Shown here: one piece after another, positions 39,072 to 47,658 of the stretch
Layout of the letters: every line of letters begins with the position of its first letter
Numbering within the stretch: position 1 is the first letter of the stretch
NCBI GenBank assembly: GCA_016713505.1
Contig: JADJPA010000001.1
Location: 1 to 64,000 of the forward strand
Source: Candidatus Competibacteraceae bacterium
Lineage (GTDB): Bacteria > Pseudomonadota > Gammaproteobacteria > Competibacterales > Competibacteraceae
Direction: 5' to 3'
DNA: 64,000 nucleotides
Translations under genes and position numbers: made by a program
Notes under the pieces: generated by a model
Databases searched by the model: none
The model's input: only the letters and a program-made list of their open reading frames with translations
What the model was told of the DNA's origin: nothing

Positions 39072-41294
39072 TTAAGCTTTGTAGCCAATTACTGCATAAT
39101 CCGGTGCGGCGAAATAATAGTCATTTGTTATCTGGATCAATGCATTCAATTCTTTCGCACCCAAAAATCCCGGTTCCAAGAAGGCTATGGGATCGCTTAA
39201 CTCTTGTCGATTCACTCGCTTAATCTCGCATTGAACGAATCCTCGCGCCTCAACCAAAAATAAGCTCATTTCGGGTGGTAGTGGATTACGGTGTGTTGGG
39301 TCCATATAGAAATTACAAGCTCCCACTACCAAGTTTTCTGGATTGGGAGTTTCAAAAATGACTACTCCACCCGGCCGCAACACTCGGATTGCTTCGTCTA
39401 GTAAGCTGACCAAACTGTTTATTGGTAAATGTTCGATAATATGGAAGCCAGTGATCGCTCCCAACGTGTCGTCTTGTAAGCCGCGCAAATAAACTAGTGC
39501 ATCTTGCTTGACTACATTCAATTGATCTTCCTGGCATTGTCGTACAAATATATCGTTTAAGTCTACGCCATAGCTCGTGAGCTTATTTTCACGTAGCAGC
39601 TCTAACCATTCCCCTCGGCCACAACCAATATCGAGTACGGGCGATTTTTCGAAGCCAGCACCGGAATTGCGAATGATAGTTAAGTATATACTCTGTCGTT
39701 CTTTAATGTCCTTTCGAGTTCCTCGAAAATGATCTTCGAAAGTGGCGTACATTGCATCCAGTCGATGGCTTTCTGCATCGGCTAGCATATTTAATTGCTC
39801 GGTATCCAAAGGCTTTGGCAACCGCTTGCGCGTTTCTTCTAAAAGCAAACTTAATCGTCGCTGCTGGTCGAGAATCGTGCGTTTGTGATCGCGGAGCTGA
39901 TTTCGGAGGTCATCAATCAGGCTTTGAACTTGCTGGGTATACTGAACAAGGTCGTCGGTGCTGGCTTTGGCATCGGCGTTTGCTTGTAGTTGGTGTGCAA
40001 GATAGATCAAGTCGTCGGTGCTGGCTTTGGCATTGACGTTCGCGTGAAGCTGTTGAGCGAGTTGGGCGAGGTCGTCGGTGCTGGCTTTAGCATTGACGGT
40101 CGCGTGAAGCTGCTGAGCGAGTTGGGCGAGGTCGGCAGCACTTGCTTTGGCAGCTATGGTTGCTTGCAGTTGCTGAGCGAGTTGGGTGAGATCGTTGGTA
40201 TCGGGTTTGGAGTGCAGTAAGGTTTTCAGTTGAGTCAGACTTTCGGCTGAATGGTCAACTACTGTTTTAGTTTGAACGAAGTCTTGAAGGCGTTTCTTTA
40301 AGCAGCTTAACTCGCTGTGATTCGTTTTAGTATCAGCGACTAGCTTCAGTTGGGTGAATTCAATAGCCTGACATGTAGCAAGCTGTTGAAAATATCCGAC
40401 CATCTGTTGAAATTTTTTTATTGCTCGTAAATTGATGGCTTCTAACTTCGACATTCGATTATTAAAAGCATTGTTTTGAATGGTTTGATAATCAGCCTGT
40501 TCCTCCAGCGTACGTATACGTCTAATAAGTTTGCGTGAGTTAACCAATAAGCTGACGGCTGAAAGCAAATGGCCTAAAATCGGAATATGATAAGTTAACT
40601 GTATTATAAAAGGGAGCAGCAAACCTTTTATCTTTTTATGGGTTAATCGCCCTTCACGGGAATAACGCAGTCTTCCAAGAATGTCTACTTTTGTCAGGCT
40701 ACCTTGGCTTAATCTTATCGAGTAGTATTGGAGTGCATCAGGGTCAGGCTCTCTGCAGAGCAAAGTCAGGTAGGCATTCTTAACAAAATCTGTATTATGA
40801 AATTGCAGGAATTCACTTAACGAGTAAAACGGCTTTTCACCTAAGTAAGAATAGGGTGATGAAAGATTGTCGGTAAATAAGTGCGAAATATCTTCTAAGC
40901 AATTTATGCTATTAATCGAAGAGATAACTTGCTTCCATTCAAGTTCTATTGGCGGCAATAGCCCAATTATCTGTGTGGATTTATGCTTGCCTTCTGGTGA
41001 ATATCGGATCTCTCGAAGAATGTCGATCTTACTGGTTGAGCCGGATGCCAAACGATCTAAAAAAAACTCTAAACCGGTATGATCAGGTTCTCGGTCTAAA
41101 AGGCTACGATAAGCCTGGATGAGAAATTCTCTATCATTATTCTGCAATAATGCGTCAAGCGTACTAAGAATTTCACCAGTGCAAGTTGATTTGTTAAAAA
41201 TGAGAGATTCCTGTTGCTTGCGTCTCGCTATTTCATCGAGAATGTGCTGCATTATGTGTTCGATATCAGTATCGGTGCAGAAGGTTTTATTCAT
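39072..41294 (-). CDS. Coiled-coil methyltransferase with DUF4214 modules, WbdD-like chain terminator candidate
   Basis: A 740-residue protein. Residues about 53-103 and 165-215 are two DUF4214 modules (LIQAYRSLLDREPDHTGLEF, VKNAYLTLLCREPDPDALQY). A hydrophobic stretch (LLLPFIIQLTYHIPILGHLL) follows, then a coiled coil of about 260 residues that includes five 20-residue repeats. The C-terminal third is a class I methyltransferase: VLDIGCGRGEWLELLRE near residue 552, GVDLNDIFVRQCQ, GFHIIEHL, RPGGVVIFETPNPENLVVGA and MDPTHRNPLPPEM, which is the pattern of O-antigen chain-terminating methyltransferases. I choose ATG 41294 (MNKTFCTD), 12 bases after the wzt stop; a longer frame from 41402 would overlap wzt by 97 bases. 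Directly follows wzm-wzt, as wbdD does in the O9a cluster. No kinase domain is seen. Confidence 0.85.
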   Translation of the reverse strand: MNKTFCTDTDIEHIMQHILDEIARRKQQESLIFNKSTCTGEILSTLDALLQNNDREFLIQAYRSLLDREPDHTGLEFFLDRLASGSTSKIDILREIRYSPEGKHKSTQIIGLLPPIELEWKQVISSINSINCLEDISHLFTDNLSSPYSYLGEKPFYSLSEFLQFHNTDFVKNAYLTLLCREPDPDALQYYSIRLSQGSLTKVDILGRLRYSREGRLTHKKIKGLLLPFIIQLTYHIPILGHLLSAVSLLVNSRKLIRRIRTLEEQADYQTIQNNAFNNRMSKLEAINLRAIKKFQQMVGYFQQLATCQAIEFTQLKLVADTKTNHSELSCLKKRLQDFVQTKTVVDHSAESLTQLKTLLHSKPDTNDLTQLAQQLQATIAAKASAADLAQLAQQLHATVNAKASTDDLAQLAQQLHANVNAKASTDDLIYLAHQLQANADAKASTDDLVQYTQQVQSLIDDLRNQLRDHKRTILDQQRRLSLLLEETRKRLPKPLDTEQLNMLADAESHRLDAMYATFEDHFRGTRKDIKERQSIYLTIIRNSGAGFEKSPVLDIGCGRGEWLELLRENKLTSYGVDLNDIFVRQCQEDQLNVVKQDALVYLRGLQDDTLGAITGFHIIEHLPINSLVSLLDEAIRVLRPGGVVIFETPNPENLVVGACNFYMDPTHRNPLPPEMSLFLVEARGFVQCEIKRVNRQELSDPIAFLEPGFLGAKELNALIQITNDYYFAAPDYAVIGYKA
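39950..40210 (-). repeat. 60-base tandem repeat inside the coiled-coil gene, about four and a half units
   Basis: A 60-base unit recurs in register, with the block CTGGCTTTGG or a close variant beginning at 39961, 40021, 40081 and 40141. It encodes the 20-residue unit DLAQLAQQLHATVNAKASTD with few changes between copies. The two central copies are nearly identical. No base is lost or gained between units, so the reading frame is kept. Confidence 0.85.
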
Positions 41295-41305
41295 CTTCGA
41301 AAAGA

Positions 41306-42526
41306 TCAGTGGCCCCAACGACTTACAATTGGTAGATAGCTGACGCCGATGGCGCAGGGTCCTGGTCCAGGAATTACCTGAAAGACTAATGCTTGATTCC
41401 ACCAGTCATAGTTATTAGTGACATGTGTTTCTCCGCTATGCAAAGCAAAACTTACGCTGTAATTGCCAGCCCCAAGATTCAAGGCGGGTAAATCGAATTC
41501 AACCCAATATTTTTCGCCGGCCCGAGTGTCACGACGGCTTGCGCCTAGATGCCAAGTATTGGTACCGAATATATCATTACCTAATCGATCCCGGATCAAT
41601 ATTCCGACAGTCAACTCGGCGAGTGTTTCGTTGATCTTTACATGCGCCCGAAAACGCACTGGGTCACCGATCCTGATTGCCCTAACACTGCCGCTGGCAT
41701 CCAGCATGTCCACTTCTTCAATCGTGGCTGCATAGCTGCCGGAGCGAATAACGCTTTTCTGTACATCTGATTCGATTTCACGAATCTGCTGGTCGGCCGT
41801 TTTTTTAGCAATGATGGCGTTGTAATAATCCAGAACGTTATCGGGTTCGCCATCACGGATCAAAATTCCTTGATCGAACAGGATGGCTCGATTGCATAAA
41901 CTCTTTATGGTGCCTGGGCTGTGCGATACGAATAACAGTGTGGTACCTTCGTCGCGAAACTGGCGGATTCTTTCAAAGCTTTTGTGCTGAAAATAGGCAT
42001 CACCGACGGACAGAGCCTCATCCACAATCAATATTTCCGGTCGTACTGCGGTCGCGACGCTGAAAGCCAAACGCACGACCATGCCGCTAGAATATGTTCG
42101 CAACGGCTGGTCGATATAGTCGCCAATTTCGGCGAATGCTTCGATTTCCGGCATCAGCTTGCTGATGTGCGCCCCCGTGAGGCCCAAGATCTGCCCGCTC
42201 ATATAGGCGTTTTGACGCCCGGTGAATTCGGGATGAAAGCCCATTCCCAATTCCAGCAGGGCTGCAATTCGCCCGCCGAGCTCAACGTGCCCTTCATTTG
42301 GGTGCGTGGTGCCGACGATGATCTTTAACAAGGTGCTCTTGCCAGCGCCGTTGTTGCCGACAATTCCTATCGCTTCGCCTGGATGCACTTCGAAGCTGAC
42401 GCCGCGTAATGCCCAATGTTGTGCGTGACGCTGGCGCGATGGACTCAGCCATTCCAACAATCGCGCTCGGTTGTTAGGGTAGCGTTTGTAGACTTTGCCG
42501 AGACTTCTAATCCGTAAATAACCCAT
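41306..42526 (-). CDS. wzt: ABC transporter ATP-binding protein Wzt with C-terminal carbohydrate-binding domain
   Basis: A 406-residue exporter subunit. ABC domain: Walker A GNNGAGKST at residues 57-65, signature YSSGM at 145-149, Walker B ILIVDE at 165-170, FVSHSPGTIKSLC. From about residue 265 there is an extra beta-sandwich: SYAATIEEVDMLDASGSVRA, LAELTVGILIRDRLGNDIFG, WVEFDLPALNLGAGNYSVSF and NNYDWWNQALVFQV. This matches the Wzt C-terminal domain that in E. coli O9a binds the methylated chain end before export. Its presence beside a terminator-type methyltransferase is the expected pairing. Start ATG at 42526 overlaps the stop of wzm by one base (TAATG). Frame intact. Confidence 0.93.
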   Translation of the reverse strand: MGYLRIRSLGKVYKRYPNNRARLLEWLSPSRQRHAQHWALRGVSFEVHPGEAIGIVGNNGAGKSTLLKIIVGTTHPNEGHVELGGRIAALLELGMGFHPEFTGRQNAYMSGQILGLTGAHISKLMPEIEAFAEIGDYIDQPLRTYSSGMVVRLAFSVATAVRPEILIVDEALSVGDAYFQHKSFERIRQFRDEGTTLLFVSHSPGTIKSLCNRAILFDQGILIRDGEPDNVLDYYNAIIAKKTADQQIREIESDVQKSVIRSGSYAATIEEVDMLDASGSVRAIRIGDPVRFRAHVKINETLAELTVGILIRDRLGNDIFGTNTWHLGASRRDTRAGEKYWVEFDLPALNLGAGNYSVSFALHSGETHVTNNYDWWNQALVFQVIPGPGPCAIGVSYLPIVSRWGH

Positions 42527-43332
42527 TACAACTCATCCACGATCTCGCCCACGCGGGCGAGGAAAATCTTAGCTGCCAGCAGCAACAGGGCCAACGATAG
42601 TAGCACGACTGGTACTAACGGCCATCCATCGGGAAAGCGACGTTCGACGAAAATAGTTTGATAAGCATTCACCATCGGCCACATCGGGTTAAGTGCAAAT
42701 AGTTTTTGAGCCTCTGGTGATAGAATGTTAGGAATGTAGACGATAGGGGTCAGCCAAAACCAGAACTGTAAGATAACACCAGTAAACTGCCCCACGTCTC
42801 GAAAGAATACGTTTAAGGTTCCTAAGATGATGCCCAGCCCTAGCGTAAAAGCCAGTTGTAGCGTAATGATCAGTGGAAAGGCTAGCAATAGCGGCCACCC
42901 GGGAAGGTTGTCCGTGGCGGCCAGGAATAGAAAAAACAGACCCATCACAATGACGAAGTTCAACAGCGCCGAGAGCACCACGATGACGGGCAGACAAGCC
43001 CGCGGCAGTTGCGCTTTTTTGATGAGATTGCTGTTTTCTAGAAAGACCGAATTCAGCCGTGCGAGGACTTCGGCGAACAACGTCCACGGCAACAAGCCCG
43101 CGCAGAGGTAAATGCTGTAAGCGAAAGTACTATCCTCGTGACCTGACAGGCGAGCCCCCATAATCTGGGAAAATACCAAAGTGTAAATAATGATCATGGT
43201 CAAGGGATTGAGAACCGCCCAGACGCCACCCAACATCGAACCCTGATAGCGGCCCTGAAACTCGCGCTGCACCGCGCCCAACATGAACCCTCTGAATTGC
43301 CAGAGGGAGCGAAACATAACCAAGTCTATCAT
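42526..43332 (-). CDS. wzm: ABC-2 polysaccharide export permease Wzm
   Basis: A 268-residue membrane subunit: MIDLVMFRSLWQFRGFMLGA, then FQGRYQGSMLGGVWAVLNPL (the family's first cytoplasmic motif), six hydrophobic helices, and WFWLTPIVYIPNILSPEAQK. It is clearly a different sequence from the second permease (28934-29803). The start at ATG 43332 is the first gene of the minus-strand locus, so the promoter for the cluster must lie in the 245 bases up to the divergent gene at 43578. Partner of the Wzt with carbohydrate-binding domain. Confidence 0.92.
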   Translation of the reverse strand: MIDLVMFRSLWQFRGFMLGAVQREFQGRYQGSMLGGVWAVLNPLTMIIIYTLVFSQIMGARLSGHEDSTFAYSIYLCAGLLPWTLFAEVLARLNSVFLENSNLIKKAQLPRACLPVIVVLSALLNFVIVMGLFFLFLAATDNLPGWPLLLAFPLIITLQLAFTLGLGIILGTLNVFFRDVGQFTGVILQFWFWLTPIVYIPNILSPEAQKLFALNPMWPMVNAYQTIFVERRFPDGWPLVPVVLLSLALLLLAAKIFLARVGEIVDEL

Positions 43333-43577
43333 GGCATCATTACGAGATTTTGGTAAAAGCCACTTTGAATTTAAGGCATCTAGCCAGATGGCGGTCAGAT
43401 GCCCTTAATAATCCATGGCCGTGAGAGAGTGGCCTCTTAAAAAAACATACAATGGCACTGGCTTTTTTGAGGCTATCAAAAGAATGACTTAATTAGCAGT
43501 ATATTTTGAATTTTCGATGAGCTTACAATGAGCCTATAAAGTCTGAAACGGACTGCCGAAACGTTGTTATAGATAGA
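43333..43577. promoter_or_regulatory. Divergent promoter region between the export locus and the secreted propeller genes
   Basis: Both flanking operons start here. For the plus strand a possible -10 TATAAA lies at 43535-43540 with TTTCGA at 43512-43517, 17 bases upstream; it is a weak pair. An imperfect stem with A-rich and T-rich arms (GCCTCTTAAAAAA near 43432, TTTTTTGAGGC near 43465) lies in the middle. I see no certain -35/-10 for the minus strand. No ops element of the GGCGGTAG type is present; GGCGGTCAG near 43391 is one mismatch off and in the plus orientation. Confidence 0.4.
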
Positions 43578-45584
43578 ATGAATCGGAGGCCTTGCTCAAT
43601 GCCACTAAGAATTCTGATCATATTGCTTCTGATACTGGCGCGCCCTTCGACCGTTGAGGCGCTAGTACAATGGTCTGTACAAGCTGGTGAAGTTCGAGAC
43701 ATGTATGCAGCGGACAGTGCGGTGGTTTACGCCGCCACTTTTGGCGGGGGGTTGTACAAAAGCAACGACGGAGGATTGAACTGGAGTCGGCTGGCCGCGT
43801 TGCCGGCCCGCTATATCCACCGTCTCGCGGGGAGCGGATCCGTGCTCTACGTTGCTTCGACCTCGGGTTTGTACAAAAGTAGCGATGGTGGCGCGAGCTG
43901 GAGCCAGCGTTTGTTCGATCCAGTGACCGTGGTGGCCCTCAATCCCTTTAACGCCAATCAAGTGCTAGCGGGCATCAACGGTGCTGGATTGTATCGGAGC
44001 ACGGACGGCGCCGCAACCTTCATTAACACCGTCGCTGGACTCGATAGCCTAGATTTTGTCGATCTGCTGTTCGATCCTGCCGCCAATACGGGCGTCGCCT
44101 ACGTTGCGACGCGCAATAATTCCCATAATCCCGCGCTCAATATCGGAGGAGTTTTCAAATCGGCGGATGGTGGTGCGTCATGGGTGAATTGGAACAACGG
44201 TTTACCGAATAAATTTGTAACTTCACTAACGGTGGATAGTACAGGGGCATTATTGGCGGGAACAATGGACCCTAGAGACGTGAGCGGCGGCATCTATCGA
44301 AAAGTGGGTGACGGAGCTTGGTCTCTGACCCGTAATTTGTTTGGAATCTATACGCTGCGGCGGGATGCTAATAATCTTGCAATAGTCTGGGCGGGCACCC
44401 GAGCTGTTGGGGTTTGGCGCTCGCTCGATAATGGCTTGACTTGGCAACAGGCCGTCGATCCTGGCGTCAATCCAGATGTGCTCGGTGGTATCTATGCGCT
44501 GACGACGCTGCCGGGTCAGCCTAGGAGAGTATTGGCGGCGGTAAAAGGCTACGGCTTATTTCGCTCCGAGACCGCCCAAGCCACCAATTCTTTACAGATT
44601 AGTCCATGGCTTTTTACGGGAAATGGGCTGAAAGCTGATCGCGTTATGGCTTTTACCGGTACTGCGGTAGCCACTAATTTCTTTATGGGTTTAAAGAGTG
44701 GTGGTGCTTGGCAAAGCACTAATAGTGGTGGTACGTGGACACCTGTGAATAATGGTTTGAATATCGGCTTTGCGGGAGATCTGATTCGCGGCGTTACCCA
44801 GCTATCTGCGAGTGCTAATGACCCGAATTTAATTTATGCCGCGTCTGGTGGTAATGATTTATTGGATGCTGGGCAGCCGCTAAGCTTGTTTCGTTGGAAT
44901 GGTGCAGCTTGGTCTCAAGTCATGGAGGCGGGTGTGCCGCAATCATTTACCAATCAAGTTGGATTAGCTGTTTCACCTTTTGACAATAATACGGTATTTT
45001 ACTCGCTTTTCCCCGGTAGCGATCCTAACTATGGGCTATTTCGAAGGCAGGCGAACGGCTTTTGGCAGGTCAGCACCACTTCGAATATCTTGGGATTGAA
45101 AATCAACGGTTCGGTAATATCCAGCGTTCTTGCCAACAAGTTCTTTTTAATTTCGTTTGATGATCTGCCTTATTTTAGCAATGATAATGGACTAAGCTGG
45201 GTTAGGATAAACGCAAGCACGCCAGGTTTTTCCCGTCTTGAATTTCTGTCGATTGCGGAAAAACCAACGGCTCCCACTATTGTTGTGGCAGCCACCAACA
45301 ATGGGGTGTATCGCTCGGTCGATGGAGGTGGCTCCTTCTTTCCAGTAACGACTTCGGGATTGCGGCGGCTGGTTTTAAGCAGTTTACAATATTCTGCTGA
45401 TGGGCGACTATTCGGCGCTGATTACGCTGGTTATTATTATTGCAGTAATGATGATGGAGTCTCTTGGATGACGAAAAATACCCTACCAGCGGCGATCAAT
45501 CACGTCAAACGCAGCGGTGGTTCTCTTTTTCTGTTGACCGATGGCGCAGGAATTTATCAGGATAACAATCCAACGTGCCCTTAA
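43578..45584 (+). CDS. Secreted Asp-box (BNR) beta-propeller protein
   Basis: A 668-residue exported protein: signal peptide LRILIILLLILARPSTVEA (cleavage near residue 28). The rest is a repeated sheet fold with at least nine Asp-box motifs S-x-D-G-G-x-x-W or variants, such as KSNDGGLNW, KSSDGGASW, KSADGGASW, RSLDNGLTW, FSNDNGLSW and RSVDGGGSF, at intervals of 40-100 residues. Asp-boxes mark sialidase/VPS10-type propellers; the catalytic arginine triad and FRIP motif of true sialidases are not seen, so an enzyme activity is unsupported. The start MNRRPCSMPLRIL has a choice between ATG 43578 and the later M of MPLRIL. It is followed 17 bases on by a related gene. The role is probably in binding or assembly of extracellular glycan; that is inference. 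Confidence 0.85.
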   Translation: MNRRPCSMPLRILIILLLILARPSTVEALVQWSVQAGEVRDMYAADSAVVYAATFGGGLYKSNDGGLNWSRLAALPARYIHRLAGSGSVLYVASTSGLYKSSDGGASWSQRLFDPVTVVALNPFNANQVLAGINGAGLYRSTDGAATFINTVAGLDSLDFVDLLFDPAANTGVAYVATRNNSHNPALNIGGVFKSADGGASWVNWNNGLPNKFVTSLTVDSTGALLAGTMDPRDVSGGIYRKVGDGAWSLTRNLFGIYTLRRDANNLAIVWAGTRAVGVWRSLDNGLTWQQAVDPGVNPDVLGGIYALTTLPGQPRRVLAAVKGYGLFRSETAQATNSLQISPWLFTGNGLKADRVMAFTGTAVATNFFMGLKSGGAWQSTNSGGTWTPVNNGLNIGFAGDLIRGVTQLSASANDPNLIYAASGGNDLLDAGQPLSLFRWNGAAWSQVMEAGVPQSFTNQVGLAVSPFDNNTVFYSLFPGSDPNYGLFRRQANGFWQVSTTSNILGLKINGSVISSVLANKFFLISFDDLPYFSNDNGLSWVRINASTPGFSRLEFLSIAEKPTAPTIVVAATNNGVYRSVDGGGSFFPVTTSGLRRLVLSSLQYSADGRLFGADYAGYYYCSNDDGVSWMTKNTLPAAINHVKRSGGSLFLLTDGAGIYQDNNPTCP

Positions 45585-45601
45585 TAAACGAGTGATAGGC
45601 T

Positions 45602-47629
45602 ATGGTCAAGTACTTTTTAGCAAGCGGCCTGATAATCGGCTTCTCGTTTGCCGGCCTTACGGCCGAAGCTAATTTTGGTCCGGAAATTAGACTTACAACC
45701 GTTCAAGGCCCTTCAGTTTTTCCACGCCTTGCGGCGGCGAATGGGATGCTGCATTCGGCGTGGACTGAATTCGTTTATCCTAATTATGAACCAGAAGTTT
45801 ATTATATTCGAAGCCCTGACAATGGTATTACATGGACCGCTCCAGTCAATCTTAGCAATGCGGCCGGCCGTAACGATGCATTGCCTTTAATCGCCGTTGC
45901 CGGTAACAATGTTTATGTGGCTTGGACCGCTGATCCTGTTAGCGGTGAAGTTTATTTCAGGCGCAGCCCCGACGGTGGTGCAACTTGGCAGCCTCCCCAA
46001 CAACTCAGTAATTCCAGCAATGGTTATTCGCACGCTACGGATTTATGGGTGGACCGCTTCGGTAACCTGCATTTGGGTTATTACGACAGCCGTAATGTCG
46101 GTTATGGCCAGATTTACCATCGGATGAGTTGTGATGGCGGGCAATCGTGGACACCAGAACAAAATGTCACACAAAATGATGGAATTGCTGATAGTGAGTA
46201 CCCACGGCTCGGACAATTGCCCAGCGGTAATTTGTATTTGATTTTCCGTAGTACCCGCGCGGGCCGGCCACAACAAGGTTGGCCGCCGTCTTCACTCTTT
46301 GGAGTGCGATCCGTTGCGCTGGGATGTCCGGGAGGGGCGAGCTGGCTTTATCCCGCTCAAGCGCTGTCGCCTCTTTACCCGGAAGAATATGCCGCCATCT
46401 ATTCACCCACTTTATTGACCACCAGCGACGGACGTCTGGCCGTAGCGTACTGGGATCGCACGCGGGGCACCAACGTAACCTTCCGGCGCGGAGCGCCCGA
46501 AAATCAAGGTTGGGAAGCTCCCATCGCCCTGACTGGATTTTCCCTTAACCAACCGGAAGCAGACAGCAACGCCGAAGGCCTGGCGCCTTCCTTGGCGGAA
46601 GCGCCAGGCCTGGGGTTGTATGCCGCTTTCCAACAAACGACCGGTACGGTCGAGGGTTTTGCCACAGGACCCATACTGTATACCAGCAGCAACGATGGCG
46701 TTGCTTGGGCGGCCCCCAGTCAAGTGCCGACGCGCGCCGATACCATGCACCCCCAAATGATTTTTCACAAAAATAAGCTGCATTTTGTTTGGGCTGACTT
46801 CAGAAATGCGGCGGAGGGGTCTTTTGGTTCGGAAATTTATTATCGCTCTTTCACGGTGGTTGCTTCGACTGCCGCAACAGATCTAATCCGGCATTACTAC
46901 CAATTTATTCTCGGGCGCAGTCCAGATTCAGGGGGTTTGACCTACTGGCAGGGTGAGACCACTCGTTTGGAAGGGCTGGGGGTGGACACTCAGGAAGCCT
47001 TTCGGGTCATGGCGGGCTGGTTTTTTACCAGCGCTGAATATCTTGCTAAGAATACAGATAATAATCAATATGTTATAGAATTATATCGCACTTTTTTCAG
47101 CCGCGAACCCGATGGTGGCGGTCTGGCTTATTGGAGCGGCCAACTGGCCGCCGGATTGCCGCGTAGCGTGATTCTCTTTTCTTTTATGTTCTCGCCGGAA
47201 TTTGGCAGCTACATGAAAGGGTTGCTGGGTGATACCACCAGCCGGGGTGAGGTTTATGCGGTAGTGGATTTTTACCGGGGTTTTCTTAACCGATTGCCGG
47301 ACAGCAGTGGATTTCAATATTGGTTAGGCCGTTTCCGCGGCGCGCAATGTTCGGGAGCGGCGGCGGTAAACGCCGAAGTCGATACCATTTCGCGCCAGTT
47401 TCTGGCCAGCGCTGAATATACTAGCCGCAACCGGAGCAATTCGGATTATGTGGCTGATCTTTACTACGCCTTTTTACGCCGGGGCGGAGATCTGAGCGGT
47501 TTTAACCACTGGGTGAACCAATTGAATACGGGTAGCCAAACTCGCGAGCAGGTGCGTGTGGATTTTCTGCGCTCTCCTGAATTCCAAAGTCGGGTCACGC
47601 AGATCATCAATCAAGGCTGTTTAAGATAG
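45602..47629 (+). CDS. Secreted Asp-box propeller protein with four C-terminal DUF4214 modules
   Basis: A 675-residue exported protein. Signal peptide FLASGLIIGFSFAGLTAEA. Residues about 25-420 form a propeller with Asp-boxes RSPDNGITW, RSPDGGATW, MSCDGGQSW and a degenerate TSSNDGVAW. Residues about 430-675 contain four DUF4214 modules: IRHYYQFILGRSPDSGGLTY, VIELYRTFFSREPDGGGLAY, VVDFYRGFLNRLPDSSGFQY and VADLYYAFLRRGGDLSGFNH, each with the YxxxLxRxPDxxGxxYW pattern, and some ending in SPEF. DUF4214 is often found in extracellular proteins but its function is unknown. Its combination with a propeller suggests a cell-surface adhesin or matrix protein. Cotranscribed with the preceding propeller gene (17-base gap). 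Confidence 0.88.
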   Translation: MVKYFLASGLIIGFSFAGLTAEANFGPEIRLTTVQGPSVFPRLAAANGMLHSAWTEFVYPNYEPEVYYIRSPDNGITWTAPVNLSNAAGRNDALPLIAVAGNNVYVAWTADPVSGEVYFRRSPDGGATWQPPQQLSNSSNGYSHATDLWVDRFGNLHLGYYDSRNVGYGQIYHRMSCDGGQSWTPEQNVTQNDGIADSEYPRLGQLPSGNLYLIFRSTRAGRPQQGWPPSSLFGVRSVALGCPGGASWLYPAQALSPLYPEEYAAIYSPTLLTTSDGRLAVAYWDRTRGTNVTFRRGAPENQGWEAPIALTGFSLNQPEADSNAEGLAPSLAEAPGLGLYAAFQQTTGTVEGFATGPILYTSSNDGVAWAAPSQVPTRADTMHPQMIFHKNKLHFVWADFRNAAEGSFGSEIYYRSFTVVASTAATDLIRHYYQFILGRSPDSGGLTYWQGETTRLEGLGVDTQEAFRVMAGWFFTSAEYLAKNTDNNQYVIELYRTFFSREPDGGGLAYWSGQLAAGLPRSVILFSFMFSPEFGSYMKGLLGDTTSRGEVYAVVDFYRGFLNRLPDSSGFQYWLGRFRGAQCSGAAAVNAEVDTISRQFLASAEYTSRNRSNSDYVADLYYAFLRRGGDLSGFNHWVNQLNTGSQTREQVRVDFLRSPEFQSRVTQIINQGCLR

Positions 47630-47658
47630 GTCGCTGCTTATAAAACCGAGATGGTAGT

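Noticed and set aside
43333..43577. An ops/JUMPstart element for the polysaccharide locus
   Set aside because: The only similar string (GGCGGTCAG, near 43391) is mismatched and on the wrong strand for the locus.
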